Notes: generated by a model not told the origin, from the letters alone. A stretch of 62,000 nt of DNA from Lingula anatina (GCF_001039355.2 NW_019775633.1:7227-69226); one strand, 5' to 3'; positions 22,548 through 40,848 are shown, counted from the stretch's first letter. Translations and numbers: made by a program.

Positions 22548-24595
22548 CTGGATGACTGGTGCTATATATTGGCCAAATTGCTCAGAATGTGGAAAAAGCA
22601 TGAAACTTGGCACAAAAGTTCTTTGGACTATGCTGATCATTTTCAAGGGTAGTGCCCAAATTTCAGAGCGTTGCTGGGCAACAGTTGCTATGGAAGTGAA
22701 TTTCCTTAGTAACAAATTAGACCTTTCTTGTCCAGTTTAAATGATTAAGAAATGCTAATAAGATTGTTTCAGGGCATCAGAACTATCACTTGACTATTTT
22801 AAGGCAATTAAAACCTAACTTAATCTTAGCCACAGTTGCTAGACAGCATATTACCCTAGCAACAAGCATTTAAAGTTGCGTTAGTCTATTAAGTAAGGCA
22901 AAACTAGCTAGGAACTACACTTTTGAGCAAGATATTAATACTTTTAATCCAGTAAGTTGAAACAATTGTGGGAAGTTTACACACATCCGTTCAAAAACAT
23001 TGCCGCTGCAGATACTTAAGGCAGCATGTTCAAAGTTAGTAACCAGTCATTTCCATGTTTTTATCATCTTACAACTCTTTATGAAACTTTGCAATAGTTA
23101 AGGCGTTAGAATCTCCCTTGTATGTGCAATATACAGTGCATTTTGCCCTTGCACATTGTCAGCCTCTACGTCTGCTCCTACATGCACACTGCAGCAACTC
23201 TGGACAGAAAATAAAATGAGCAAGGATGGCTTCTGATTACATAAATGGACGGTAAAAGGTACCGCAAATGAAATTTTTACCAAGGCCCTAAAATTTACAT
23301 GGCTTAAAAGACTTCTTTATGAAGAAAATAAGAGTAAGTGGAAAGCGTTTTTCTTGGTGAAATGTCAGGAATCGGTAGCAACAAAGTGACAAAGGTGGAT
23401 TAAAAATACTAAAAGCAACTTCTAATCCCTTTTGGCAAAGATTAATTGTTCTTCGAGTGAAATTCAGGAAAATCCCAATTTATCCCCAGATGAAATCTGA
23501 TCACAAGCATTCTGTCAAAACTTAAAAATTGAAAGAAATTGAAAGACTATTTTCCATAAAAGATGGTGTAAAATGGTTTATTTTACATCAATGATATTAT
23601 AAATGACATTTGAAATCCCCTCTCTCTAGAGGAACTCAACTGAAAATCAACCTTAACACTAAATTTCTGGGCTAATTCAGTATCCAAAACAGCTTATCAT
23701 CCGAATGGCTATCTCTTCCCATGGAAGGAAATTACACATAGCATTCCAAGAAATAATTGAATCGATTAAACAAGTTACCAAACCATCCAGATATTTTTTC
23801 ACAAAAAATTCTCCAAAGGCATACTGTATAATATCACCAGATAAAGGTGTAGGTGAATGGCAGACAAATATTTAAAAAAAAACCTTGAGTACTGATAATT
23901 GGAAACTAACATTTAAGAAACAGATTACACGAAACTGAAGTTTCTCCTATTCAGAATAAATCACAGAATATTCAATACTTATGCTTATCTTATGGATTTG
24001 TGAATTTTGCAATACTGCTTGTGAAAGTATTCTGTACGTTTTTTGGGATTGTCCACATACAAAAAAATAATTGGACATGCATCATTTGCCCCGCTAAAGA
24101 TAATTTAGGTGTGGTCATTGATATATCTCTGGCGATTTTTGTATTTGGGTTTGTGCAATCATACAATATTTATGTACCTACCTTCATAATTAAGAAACAT
24201 GTTAGTATATGTAGAATGGGAACAAAAAGATGTGAAGGAACTGGAGGATATGTAAAATGATATATATAACAGTTAAATACTTGTTGCTAGGGTAATATGC
24301 TACCTAGCAACTGTTGCAATGGTTTACTTGGGCTTTTAATGGCTTAAAATAGTATAGTGATAGTTCTGATGGCTTGAAACATTACTAAAAGCCTTTTTAA
24401 ATCATTTAAACTGAACAAGAAAGGTCCAATTAGCTTGTTACTAAGGTAAATCACTTCCTTGGCAACGGTTGCTAAGCAATGCTTTGAAAGTTTGGGCACT
24501 ACCCTTGAAAATGATAAGCATAGTCCAAAGAACATTTGTGCCAAGTTTCATGCTTTTTCCACCTTTTGAGCAATTTTTGCACCAATCATCTAGAC
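22548..24595. mobile_element. Fold-back structure with arms of about 330 bp
   Basis: 22548-22880 is the reverse complement, with mismatches, of 24270-24595. Shared blocks include GCATGAAACTTGGCACAAA, ACCCTTGAAAATGAT and GTTGCTAGGGTAATA. Just outside the right arm, 24600-24665 matches in reverse the CpG-rich sequence at about 20650-20720. Confidence 0.75.
23430..24190 (+). mobile_element. Possible degraded LINE 3' part
   Basis: Broken plus-strand frames give NPFWQRLIVLRVKFRKIPIY near 23425 and, near 24000-24100, a pattern of cysteines, FW and histidine like the zinc-binding end of many LINE proteins. No frame is longer than about 60 codons. Confidence 0.3.
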
Positions 24596-24744
24596 TATTC
24601 GTGCGTTCTCTTCATTAGTGGTGAGTGCGTGCCACGTGCGCAGGTAGAAAGACAAACTCAAGAAATGGTCCGGTCAGACTTGTGTTACTATGACTACCAT
24701 GCCTTTGACACCGGTCTTGAAATACTTATAGACCAACATACATG

Positions 24745-27219
24745 TATCTAAAGCCTAGATTACATTCGAAATGCGATGCCCCTACGTTTGCTGCCCGTAG
24801 CACCCTTTTCGTACGGCGTCAGAGCGGAGGTAGACGGTGGCCGTGCGAAATTGCGCGGAATTGTACGGATTTAAGGCCATGTAATGTAGATATACTAGCT
24901 CCTTACGATAAAAAAAAAATATATATATATATCGCACAGACAATTTTGTCGCACGGTGGCCTTGTAAGAGTCGAGTAGCCAGAACGATAACCGTAAACTT
25001 TTTTTTTGATGAAAAGCATTCTTCAGTTCGTGATAAGCAAAATAAGCTTGGTTGCATTTCCGAGACATTGAGTATTTTTCAATATGGCCTTCAATTTATG
25101 AGGAAAAACAGAAAAACGACCAGAAGTGGCCGGGTAAACTTTAATAAGAGCTTCTTTAAATGTTTATCCTATCAGGAGAACACAGCAAGACTAGTGAATA
25201 CACTTAAGTGCGTAACATTTAGCAAAAAGCCAAAATGGCTGTCAAAACATATGGCAGAAAGTAAAGAAGATGCAAAATAAGCTGTTGTTTTTTTGCAAAA
25301 TTAGTCTTATTATAGACATATCCGCCTTTTCTATTTATGTTCATTATGATTCGTTAAACATGATCCTTAACTCTCAGAAACTGCTTTTTTGACATTTTCT
25401 GATGGTGGCAGACGGTGCTATCTCCCGGAAGTCCATTTGCCACGCCCACGAGCCCCATAGTCAAAGCCCGCTATGTTATATCTGGCAAGCTTATTAAAAA
25501 GAAATTATTTCATTTGGGCCACAAAACTTAGAAAAGCTTATTAAGCTTGACTTTTTTGCCAATTGATTCGTACGACATATTGATAATTTTTCAAAATTCA
25601 AGATGGCCGCCAATTTGTTATATAAATAGCAAGAGCCATATATTAAAAAAAAATAATGCTTCACTCCATTGTTCATTTTTGCATATTTTTGTTAGCATCC
25701 ATGCAAATTGCGATCATTGATTTCATTTTTACAAGTCATTTTTATTAAAATGGCCTCCAATACATAATGGAAGTGCAAAGACACAACCGTAAAGTCTTTT
25801 AACTGAAGGAGGCCTTAACTGGAACATGTATATATAAAGTGAAAAATGATATACCTGCGGTCAAGACATAGCACACAATAAAACTTATATTTAGGTTAAA
25901 TAATACAAAAAAATGAAAACTAATATGTCCGTCAATGCTATTCTATGATCAAACCAAACATTAATTGCGGATATCTCAGTCCTGACAACTAGTTTTTATT
26001 CTAAACCAAAATTACATTGTGGATTATTCTGAAAGCATTATCATCCTAGTATATGTAAACCAAATTATTTTGATTCCGCACGACACCATCCCATTTATTA
26101 CCCGAGCATGCACCAACAGATCGCCCCCTGCATGGAAGCAAGTGGAGATCGTACCGGCTATTGACTTTTGTGACTTTTTGTTGGGCTGGTGCCATTTTTG
26201 TTTTGAAATTATTCGTGATTTTTGGTTCTGTATGCCAATGTCCGAAACAAATGATTCATATGAAAAAAAAAAGCAAAACAGTTTAGAGCTTCAAATTAAC
26301 AACTATTTTGAAAAACATGGCATCAAAGTTTATAATGGCTGTCGGTATATAACCAAAAGATTTGTAAGATGTTTTGTTTATTGACTCTATAAAATTTAAA
26401 GTGAAAAAAGTGCAGTAATAAGAAAAAATATTTATAAGTGCTGTTATATAATGATGAAATTTTCTTAAACATGCCAATCTCAATAAAAAGAAAAGGAATT
26501 TTTAAAGCTTAATTCTATATACATACTGAATAAAGTTATGATCAAGATATTAAGTTACAAAAATTAAGGTAAGTATGATCGTAATAAAAACAAAACAAAA
26601 AAAAAAAAAAACAAATAATAACAAGGTTAATATTTTGACAATAGTTAAATATATTTATTATTAATCCCCCCCCCCCGGCCCCATCAACGGACTTGGTTCG
26701 AATCCATATAAATGTAAGGGTCCTGATTGCAGATTAACATTTTGGACTCCCTTTGCCCAAAATCCTGCGGAAACCCCTTTTGGTCCTTGATAAAATTATC
26801 ATCTGACTGGGCCTGTATAAAAAAGAAAACTTACTTAAAGGTCAGTCCTATCAATGATTCTCTTTTATAGAGTCTTAGTATAACTGTACCTTACTAGTGC
26901 ACCTTGTCAATAAATAAAAGGGATTAATATATAATATTATACGCCAGATTATCAATTCAAAACGCAATTTTACTGCTTATTTTAAAACCTTTTTGGGCAT
27001 GTTTTAGTGTTCATTTGAAATGTGGAATACCATGCACTTTGAACCCGACTCTTTGCATTTTTTACATAATTATTTATTTATAATACAATGATATTATAAA
27101 ATATTTTATATGATTGACGGCCATCTTGAATTTTGAAAATTAATCAATGTTCCGGATGTAGCCACTGTCAAGGAAGGCCAAATTAATTTGGCTTTTAAAC
27201 CCCCAAAATATTCAATTCT

Positions 27220-27252
<33 letters not shown>

Positions 27253-27818
27253 ACAGGGAAAAACATTCTAAGTACAGTAATTGACTATGGGACCCGAAGA
27301 AGTAGCAAAGAGACTATTGGGTGGCTTATTGAACTGTCAGATCAGCTTATTGTGAGAATTTAGCGTCATGGCTAACAAAATATCATTATTAACATAAATA
27401 TAAAAAGCGGATATGGTTTTAATAAAACTAAATATGCAAAAAACGAAATGATTCTGCTGCTTTTATCACTTTCTGCCATATGTTTTACGGCCTTTTTTGT
27501 TTTTTTTGCTAAATGGTACGCGCTTAAGCGTATTCACTAGAACTGCTGTGCTCTCCTGATAGGATAAACGTTCAAAAAAGCTGTCAATAAAGTATACTCG
27601 GCGACATCTGGCCGTTTTTCTATTTTTTCTCAAAAATTGATGGCCATATTGAAAAATGCTCAATGTCTCGGAAATAGCAGCCAAGCTAATTTTGCTTCTC
27701 TCGGCCTGAAGAATGCATTTCAGCAAAAAAAAAAGTTTACTGCAAAGAATATTTCATGTTTCGACTATTGGGCTTATGGGAGTGGCGACTCGACTATAAA
27801 TGTAATCTAGGCTTAATG
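24745..27818. mobile_element. 3-kb fold-back element
   Basis: The left end near 24748 (AAGCCTAGATTACATT) matches the right end near 27818 in reverse (AATGTAATCTAGGCTT). A second inverted match joins 25058-25280 with about 27460-27690 (for example TATCCTATCAGGAGA.CACAGC). The interior at 25.3-27.4 kb has no recognisable gene. Poly-A tracts lie at 26600-26612 and 27222-27251. Confidence 0.65.
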
Positions 27819-29590
27819 CGTACATTTATTCCAAGTCTTCATAGTGTTAACATGTATGAAAAATATACTATCGATATGACCTTGGAACAAAATATTATTT
27901 TTATTGTTATTTTAATTATTTTAATTTTTTTCGTTGCTGCTTTTTCACCATTTCAATTATTAATAATTTAAAATGAAATTCGATTCAATTTAATTCAATT
28001 TATTTCTGTACTGGTACATTGATTATCATGACCTTGTACAATATACATTACTATTTTTGTAGTTGGTAATTGTGTTGCCTGTTTGTGTGTGGAAAATAAA
28101 TATATATCTTTTATATAATGAACAGATGTACTAGGTAAATTACTGGTGAGATTAACCTTGGTGTAATTATAAATTTACCATTAACATAAAAGAGAGAGGC
28201 ATACAATCACATGTTACACAAAAGGAGCGGTTCAAACTTTCAAGAGAGGGAGAACAACAATTACATAAGAAATGGATAAGTAAATAACACAGTTACACAG
28301 ATAAAAATACTGTGACTCTTAACCATGTGCCATATTTAGTACCACTGCCGAGGCATTTCTCACAACAATGGGACCATACAGTGACGTTTTTTTAATATGC
28401 TTAGAGTTACCAAGCAGAGCAACCACTTCATTTCTTTTCTTGAATAATTTTTTCATAAAATTGGAAAGGGAGACTAAAAAATCCTTGCTGGCGCTATTAA
28501 ATGCTTGGCATAATTGACTGTCTGATGGCCTTGTATCAGCTATTAGGATTGAGATTTTACCTAAAAAGTGGTCTCGGTCTGCTCTGTACATTGGACATTG
28601 GAATAGAAAATGGTATTCATCTTCAATTACCCCTTGGGTGCACAGGCGACAGATTCTGTCGCACCTTTCTGTTTTTGGCCTGGTGTGCCGCCCAGTTTCG
28701 ATGAGGAGTTTATGGTCACTAAGACGTAGTTAAGCAAGGGTTGATAGATTGTGTCATAATTTGTTATTTTATCAACATAAGTTACCCTTTCACATTTTTG
28801 GTTAAGTATATGGAAGAGAGACATTTTACTGTTAGCTTGAAGTTTACTATTGCATATTTGGGCATAGTGGTCGATTTGTCTTTGTTTGAAAATTGTGGTG
28901 AAATTTTTTGGAGGTGACTGGCTAAGCCACACATCCCCAAGGCCAAATGTGAAAAGGAGTTTTCGGATCCCCTCAGGCCATGACATACAAGCCAGTCTGA
29001 ACGTGTGGAGTTCTGGTGCAATGTAGGGTGTCAGTTACTTGTAACCATTTATCTCATGTATGTATGCATGTTTCATTAATGTATCATCAGACATTTGAAT
29101 AATTTTACACCATAGCTTGATAGATGCAGACTGCATTGTGGTATAGAGAGGATGGCGGCCAAGTTCAGTGCATACACCACAGTTTGATACATTTTGATGG
29201 AGCCCAAGGATTTGTTTGCAAAATTTTAGGTGTATTTTTTTCTGTAGGGCAGTTATTGGTTGACACAGAGTAGCCCCATATCTCTGAGCAGTATGTTAGG
29301 ATTGGGGAAATGAGGGTATCAAATAATTTCTCTTTCAATGATGTTTTAACATTACTCTGAAGTGGAAGAAATTTGGACAGACTGGAGAATGCCTTTGTAG
29401 CACGTTGTAGGAGGTTACTTTGGGTTTCTGTAAAGCTTCCTGATCGGTTTAAAAGGAGACCTACATACATGTATTTGTTAACCTCTTGGATTGGTTTTCC
29501 ATAAAGAAAAAAATCTCAATGCGAGCATTTGATTTTGAGTTGAAAATTACTATTCTAGTTTTTGTAACATTAACAGTCAGTCTCCACTAG

Positions 29591-29857
29591 TTACAGAAAT
29601 TTTCTACGATTTCCGAACTTGGTCGAAGGTGTGGACATAAGGATGAGGTCATCAGCATATAGTAAACCTTGGATTGGTATTCCATTTATATCCCGACTCG
29701 CAGTAGTTTCGTCATCGATTGATCTTAGGAGGTCATCAATAAAAATATTAAAAAGAAATGGGCTCAGTGTGTCACCTTGTTTTACACCTAGTCCTGTATG
29801 AAAGGCCGGGGATATACCATTACTTGTCTTGACACATGCTTTTGAGTTTTCATACAT
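29591..29857 (-). pseudogene. LINE reverse transcriptase core (YADD box)
   Basis: An open fragment includes the conserved GVKQGDTLSPFLFN block and the YADD catalytic box. It is cut at both ends by frame breaks and is part of the LINE at 27972-31946. Confidence 0.9.
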
Positions 29858-30607
29858 GCTCTTTATGTATTTGTATACAAGTCCTCCTATTCCTAGAGTC
29901 CTTATCTTAAATAGTAGACCATTCCTCCAAACACTATTGAACGCTTTTGAAAAGTCAATGAAACATGTGTATAAATTTTTCTTTCCTTTTATAAATTTAG
30001 TAATAATGGACCTAAGTACAAAAATGTTATCTGAAGTACCATGACCCTGTTTAAAGCCAGTTTGATGAGGTAGGGGTACCTCTTGTTGCGATGCGTGTGC
30101 TTGAATTCTGTGCAGTAGGACAGAGTTGTACAGTTTCCCAAGGCAGTTTGTTATAGATATTCCCCTGTAGTTGTTAACGTTTGATTCGTCACCAGATTTG
30201 TAGATTGGGACTATATATATCCCTCATTCCATATTGATGGGTATTTAGTACTTTTGAATAAGATATTGAACAATTTTGCAATTACATCTATAAGGAAATA
30301 CTTCCCCGACTTGATCATTTCATTGTATAACCTTGTCCTCCCTTGTTGATTTGGCATTTTTCAGTTTACAGTTTTGTCTGGCGAACTTATTTCACTTTGC
30401 CTTAGTTTATTTTCTATATCACATTTGAAATCTTGATCAAAATTATGTTGAATTGATTCTGTTTCTTCACAAAATCTTTCAAAATGCTCATAAAATTCAT
30501 TTGATTCAATAAATTCAGTTTGTGTAGACTTCATATTTAAATCTTTTACTGCTTTCCAGAAATATTTGGGGTTTGCATTTTCCATGGATTGCAACTTTTG
30601 AAGTAGG

Positions 30608-30609
<2 letters not shown>

Positions 30610-30665
<56 letters not shown>
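30610..30665. repeat. (TA)n microsatellite inside the LINE
   Basis: A 56-base TA tract. Confidence 0.97.
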
Positions 30666-30668
<3 letters not shown>

Positions 30669-31733
30669 CCTTTCTTACATCCTCTCTAATATCGATTGAA
30701 TGTTTGGTAGTATGACGCATTGACTGAATTGTCAAAGGGTTTCTTGCTTCTAAGATTTGCTAAGTATTTTAAGTGAGACTTCTGAGATTTTAAGTCATTG
30801 CTGTACCATTCTGCCCTTTTCTTGTTTTTGGGAGGACGAACTGGGGTGTATTTTCTTGATTTAAGAGCCTTTTCAGCAGCAGTTGTGAATATTTCATTTA
30901 CTAAAGGTAATGCCTCTTCAGGAGAGATAGTTTATGACATAAAGTAATCAATATTCTGTTTTGTTTCCATGTCACTTAGAGCTTCGACAAATCTAGAATG
31001 CGAATTATTTTCCCAAATGAATTAAGTTGGCTTTGGCATCAGCTGAATTGATTTTGTATGTTTGCTGTAGGTAGTTTTGCAGTACAGTTCAAGTTCAGGT
31101 AGGGCGTGGTCAGAGAATATTCACAGATCATTTACGTGAAAGTATGGGATGCTGCTGTACAAAGTGGCACTGCAGATGACAACAACGCTGTTACCAGCTG
31201 GTTGATAACAAGTATACTTGCCAAGATGATCACCTATTTTACGACCATTTAAATTCCTTAAATTTCAATCTTTGCATAGCTGTAGCAACTTTCCACCGAA
31301 TGCATCTGATCTTTGGGACTCCATTGAGTTTCTAGGATGGGGTTGGCTTTATGCATCACTGAGATAATGGGCCCCAAAAATTGGTGTAGAGTATGTGCTG
31401 TCATCTGCAATGAAATCTGAGTTAACTTTCGTTCTGGCATTGAAATCCTCTTGCATGATTATATCACAGTTAGCTGACACTGTTGCAAGTTTAGCTTGAA
31501 GTCTGTAATATGGGTCTGCATTTTCATTGATCACGGAGTTTGGGGAGGAGGGGGGCTAATGTAGACTGTGGCAAGGACGACATCACGCTTAAATCCAAAA
31601 TAGAGTTTGTTCAATTTCAATATCAGAATATCTTCAAACTTGCTTTCTAACTTGGTAACTCCTGCAGTCATTGATTTTCTAACAAAGGCTACAATCCCGC
31701 CTGAGTTTCTCTTGGCTCTCTTTGAATTTTTCT

Positions 31734-31946
31734 TCAACTACTGTATGATACAAAGCCTGGTATTTCTATCTTGCTATCATTATCAGACCAGGTCTCCACT
31801 AATGCTAAAATATCAAAGCTAGAAATTTTCTTCGCAAGTTCAGAATCTTCCAGCTTGCAGCCTGTCCCATGAATGTTCCATGAGCTAACTTTGATGCTAT
31901 CCGAATTCACTTTCTTCATTATAGAAAAACTAATTTCAATGACCAA
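31734..31946 (-). pseudogene. LINE endonuclease N-terminus
   Basis: A short open piece has SWNIHGTG and ILALVETW, the first two motifs of APE-type LINE endonucleases. The next piece, 31737-31531, continues the domain in another frame. Confidence 0.8.
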
Positions 31947-32696
31947 GGCAGTGGATTCTTGCTGACATCACTTAATTTTGGGATTGCACTAAATATTTTT
32001 GGCACTGATAGTAATGATGGTAATAATACATGATGTAATAAACATATGCGTAAATGTATAGATTTACTAGGTGCAATTCTACATTTAAACAACTTAGCTT
32101 CTTTACATTTGTAATTAGTAAAAAATATAATAAATAAATAAACAAATAAGTAAATTAATTTTTTGTACTTACTGAATTAGATGGGATTGGATAAAAGTAA
32201 ATAATCACGTGGGCATTTTGAGTATTTATTATGCACATTACTTAACCTTAATATTTGTCCAGTACTTTATTACTTGATCATGTTTACATATGCACATTTA
32301 GTCCCATTAAGTCCCATGAGCGAGTGTCAAAATGAGTGCCTGAGAAAATTTGCTGTCTGCTGTTTGGCCTATGTCTCTCATCCCTGTCATGTTGTAGCTG
32401 CCTGCCGTGGACGTATGACTGTTGTTCTCTTCTGCGTACATTTTTCCATGAAGATATATGTACAATGTACGCACTTCTAAAAGGCCCTGTTAAACTTTCT
32501 TGCATCCAATTTCTTACTTTGAGAAAAGCCAACGACCCGGCCTGAACATACAACAACCCGTAAGTATGATTAAGTCCTTTACCATGAAATAATATGTGGA
32601 TGTTGAACTTCAGTAAATAACAATTTCACTAAATTTTCAGAGTGAAATACAGCTTAGAGAAAGAAATGTCTTTCATAGTGTTACATTATGTTTCAG
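31947..32696. other. Intron sequence, nothing recognised
   Basis: Lies between the LINE and the first downstream exon of D. No supported exon or repeat was seen. Confidence 0.4.
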
Positions 32697-37344
<4,648 letters not shown>

Positions 37345-37630
37345 AGTGGATTTCTTGGTGGTTTTAAAGAATTGAGATTTTATCTGAGACTATATCTAAA
37401 AGATTGGGAAATACTCTTTTTTTTTTTGCATCATCAACGTATAGTTTTTATCGTGTATAATTGTTTTCTGAATGAAATGCTACTATTGTTGCACATTCGC
37501 CGAATACCAATCGGTTTTGTTAATTTAAGGTGGAATAATTCAGGCACATTTTTATTCAAAATCGCATAATGAGAGTGCGAATTGGTATTCCGCGTTTTTG
37601 ATATTGAAGACCAAGAAAATAACAAATTGT

Positions 37631-37808
37631 GCACACACACACACACACACACACATTAAAGGAAACAACGTGTAAAACAAAAAGAAAGAATATTTTTAAG
37701 AAGTTATAACAAACGAACAAAAGGCTAATTAAAACAGCAGGTTTGTGATTACACAGGAAATAAGTCGATAATATTGTTACACTCACACACACACACACAC
37801 ACACACAA
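37631..37808. repeat. Two (CA)n tracts in the 3' flank of D
   Basis: CA runs at 37631-37656 and 37783-37807. A shorter one is at the matching place after E (about 51774-51793). Confidence 0.95.
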
Positions 37809-38599
37809 AAAAAAATAAAATAAAATAAAGTCATTTCAATGTTGTCAAGTAGGAACGTAGATACGGTAACAAAGAACGCTTCATTTTGTCCAATAGTTAA
37901 AGATTTATGTCTCCTCCATCCCAGTGCACCACAAACTTGCATAATCCCATTCATAACAAAAGAGAAGGCAACAAAGACTATCGGTTGTTCGTGATTTGGC
38001 CAAACAAGGTCGCTTTTATTATATAAACTCACTATCCTAATAATTTTAACAATAATAACAATGTAGCAAATTGTTGCCTGCATTAAATGTTATGGCCTTA
38101 GGGATAAAAATTAAATATGAAATATTAAATAAGACTCCTAAAGTAATGATGTGACGAGTTAACAAAAGTTATTATTTTCAAACAATTTTGCACAAATTTC
38201 GTTTGTGGGGTTGCAAAGAGGTTATGTCCATGAAGAAACAGTCCTTTGAGTTCTAAAAGAGACCTTATTTCCCTACAACGATTTTTTTGTAATGGGATGG
38301 GTTACTTAAATTCCGAAACGGGGATCTGAAAAAGATATGTAAAAGAGAATTGTGGGCACCACATGTGCTGTGTGGTGTACCGACTGTATTTCCGTTTTTT
38401 GACGTAATTCGAACTGCTATTCGTAATTGGAAGGTAGTAAAGCAAACTCCTTTCTTTAATATTGTGGCATAAAACATTTTTATATTATCCAAGTTATACA
38501 TTTAATGTTTACAGTTTTGAAAAACACTTACAAGATTGCATATGATCTTTGAATTAATAGTTAAAATCATTTAGGAAACATATCATTGACTCTAAGTGA

Positions 38600-39239
38600 T
38601 CTTGATGAAAACGATCAGGTTGAAATTCTCACTCAACGTCTTATTTTTGTACATAGAAGAATTGAGTATCCGTTTTTATATCTGATTATCTTTTTGGATT
38701 GCGTTTACATTATATTTTATAATCTTTGTCCTATCATACTGTGCTTATGTGATTAGTTTACACCCAATAAATGCAGCTGCACTTTTTTCCATATAGTTTC
38801 TTTATTGGATACACGTAATTATATACTTAAGCAATTGCGCCTGGGTGATAATCAAATTGATGAACAACAGTGAGGGAGCTCACGTCAAGAAATAATATAG
38901 GTACAAAGTCTTTACATCAATGATTTAATCAGCGCTATAAAGACATCATGTTTTCACAAACCCATTTCCATCCACTGTAAAGATGCGAATACCGAAATTT
39001 GGAATTCTTATAACAAACTTATTAAAAGATTTCAATTCAGTATTTCCTAGCAGAGGTAAACACACATACATGTGTAAATATGCAACTTTGGTTAAGACAG
39101 AGTCTGTATCATCCCCCAAAAAAAAAATGTGACAGAAACTGATACTTAAAATACAATTCCCTTTTTAAAGATTTGAGAAACCCAATATTTAAAGGCAAAT
39201 TCAGATTCATAGAATAAGCAGAAATGGTATAAAGGTTTT
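38600..39239. other. Tail-to-tail gap between D and B
   Basis: No exon seen. It is conserved with about 52690-53425, so it belongs to the duplicated block. Confidence 0.5.
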
Positions 39240-39391
39240 CTAGTAGGCCATAACAGCTGCGTACACTACTCTGCCGTTACAGTTAACGTTTTTGACTTAG
39301 CTGATCCTCTTCCTGTAAAACTAACCATCTTGGGGTTATCATGTAATGTCAAAGCGGCGTAGTGGATGCTCTCTACGTTCTTCTCAAGGGG
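39240..39391 (-). pseudogene. Gene B ITIM exon with frameshift
   Basis: PLEKNVESIHYAALTLHDNP retains the first ITIM. A deletion after SKTLTV brings an early TAG, and the second ITIM follows in another frame. Confidence 0.85.
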
Positions 39392-39465
39392 CTGGAATGA
39401 CCAAATTCTTATGTAGTCTTAAAAGAACAAATGTAACTATTTGAAAAGTAGTTTCATCAAAGGGT

Positions 39466-39466
39466 A

Positions 39467-39500
<34 letters not shown>
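39466..39500. repeat. (CT)n(AT)n microsatellite
   Basis: CT run followed by TA run in a B intron. Confidence 0.95.
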
Positions 39501-39501
<1 letters not shown>

Positions 39502-39671
39502 CCCTGTATACATATCCTATGTTATATATATAGACCTATGTTTCACGCCTGTTTTTCATAAAAAAAAATGTGACCAACTATTTGTTGAAATATAATTGTA
39601 TTCCTATTTTTACCCCTCCATTTACTCATTCATATTTTCATGAAAGTATCAGTAAGAGCCACACTACTTAC

Positions 39672-39719
39672 GTTGCTCTTCCTCTTGTCATCTGCATTTT
39701 CTGTGTTCTTTTCAAAAGA
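39672..39719 (-). pseudogene. Gene B charged tail exon
   Basis: 48 nt, SFEKNTENADDKRKSN; splice sites are intact. Confidence 0.8.
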
Positions 39720-39937
39720 CTGAAATGAGATCAACAGAGGCGCATCAATTTTTAATATTATATACACGTAGCAGTTCCATTTACGGGTATATTATTATCA
39801 TTAACCACATACCTTTATTCCACGGCCGACTTCATAAAATGTGACCGAATATTTGTTAAAAACATGTATGACTGTTCTTAATCCACGTCTTCAATCATTT
39901 TATATCAGTAACTGTCAAAGAGTGCAGGCCTACTTAC

Positions 39938-39975
39938 GTTGCTCTTCCTATAGTTGGATCTCCTTTCATGGATAT
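39938..39975 (-). pseudogene. Gene B juxtamembrane exon
   Basis: 38 nt, IHERRSNYRKSN; splice sites are intact. Confidence 0.8.
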
Positions 39976-40421
39976 CTGAAAAATAAAAGAGAATAAATGT
40001 CAAAGGAGTCCATAAAATCGTCAGTGGAAATTCATGTAAAATGAAAAAAAAAAAGCCATTTACACAGCATTGTTATCGTCATTAAAAAATAAAAATTTGA
40101 CTCTTAATAAAAATGGCCGATTCCGCCAAAAGTATTGGGCCAATGCAAATATCATGCATATTGATTGTAGACATGTGTATATGAAAGACAAAAAATGCGT
40201 AATTGTATTACTCAGCGAAAAAAACAACAGGAGCACGATCGTTAAAGATTTAATTTCCCGTGAACAATTATTAAATACGTTCCGAAATACATGTAGTAAA
40301 AAAGAACTTTTTTAAATACTGAATTAATATTACTTATATAAAACAATAGTACAAGCACACTAAACGTCCATACACTGTATAAATACAATTAACATAACAT
40401 CACCAAGAAAACACAGCAGAC

Positions 40422-40588
40422 CTGATGTAGAATTCCCTTTGCTTTTCTTTTTTCACATAGACCACGGCGACAATGATAAGTACTAACAGCACCCCTCCTC
40501 CACCTCCCGATGGCAAATATCGTTTCCTTTGACAAACCCGCGATACTCGGAGATTCTGTTCCTTTTGTACTAGAACCCTTCTTTGTAC
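40422..40588 (-). pseudogene. Gene B transmembrane exon with frameshift
   Basis: The start GTKKGSSTKGTESPSIAGLS is in frame, then a deletion in the glycine codons puts the helix out of frame. The DNA after it still matches A and E. Confidence 0.88.
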
Positions 40589-40806
40589 CTAGAATTATAG
40601 TAAGCCTTTTTGTGAATAAATATATTTTCTCTTCTTGATAAAATGGAATCAATACTGCATCGTGGTATTTTCACTTTTTAAAAATGTTATTGCATTTATT
40701 TTGCCTTGTCAATTAAATCGTCTCTGAAAAAGGATACTTATGATGTAGTTTTTCTGATGTCTTTTCTAATCAAAATATATTAACAATAATATTTTGTTAT
40801 ACTTAC

Positions 40807-40848
40807 TTTTCGTTATTTTAGTAGTTTCAGCAGTTATAGATAGCCGCT
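40807..40848 (-). pseudogene. Gene B stalk exon 2
   Basis: 42-nt phase 1-1 exon, RLSITAETTKITK, homologous to 47751-47792 in E. Confidence 0.7.

Larger units (their letters stand above)
27972..31946 (-). mobile_element. Nearly full-length APE-type LINE, inactivated
   Basis: Read on minus, the order is an APE-like endonuclease (VSSWNIHG, LALVETW near 31850; SGGIVAFVRKSM near 31690; MQEDFNARTK near 31440; SDHALPELELY near 31100), then a reverse transcriptase (GVKQGDTLSPFLFNIFIDDL and LLYADDLILMS at 29857-29600), a C-terminal domain (LISPILTYCSEIWGY near 29330) and a zinc-knuckle-like end (CRLC..EDEYHFLFQCPMY near 28610). The usual GDFN glycine reads as E. At least six frame breaks separate these parts. 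A (TA)n tract interrupts it at 30610-30665. The 3' end has an imperfect AATTGAATT repeat at about 27975-28005. Confidence 0.85.

Noticed and set aside
26019-26384. 121-codon plus frame as a gene
   Set aside because: Inside a fold-back element, no splice context or known domain, ordinary composition.
37556-38083. 175-codon minus-strand open frame
   Set aside because: It runs through CA tracts giving repeated Val-Cys and through the 3' flank of D. No domain.
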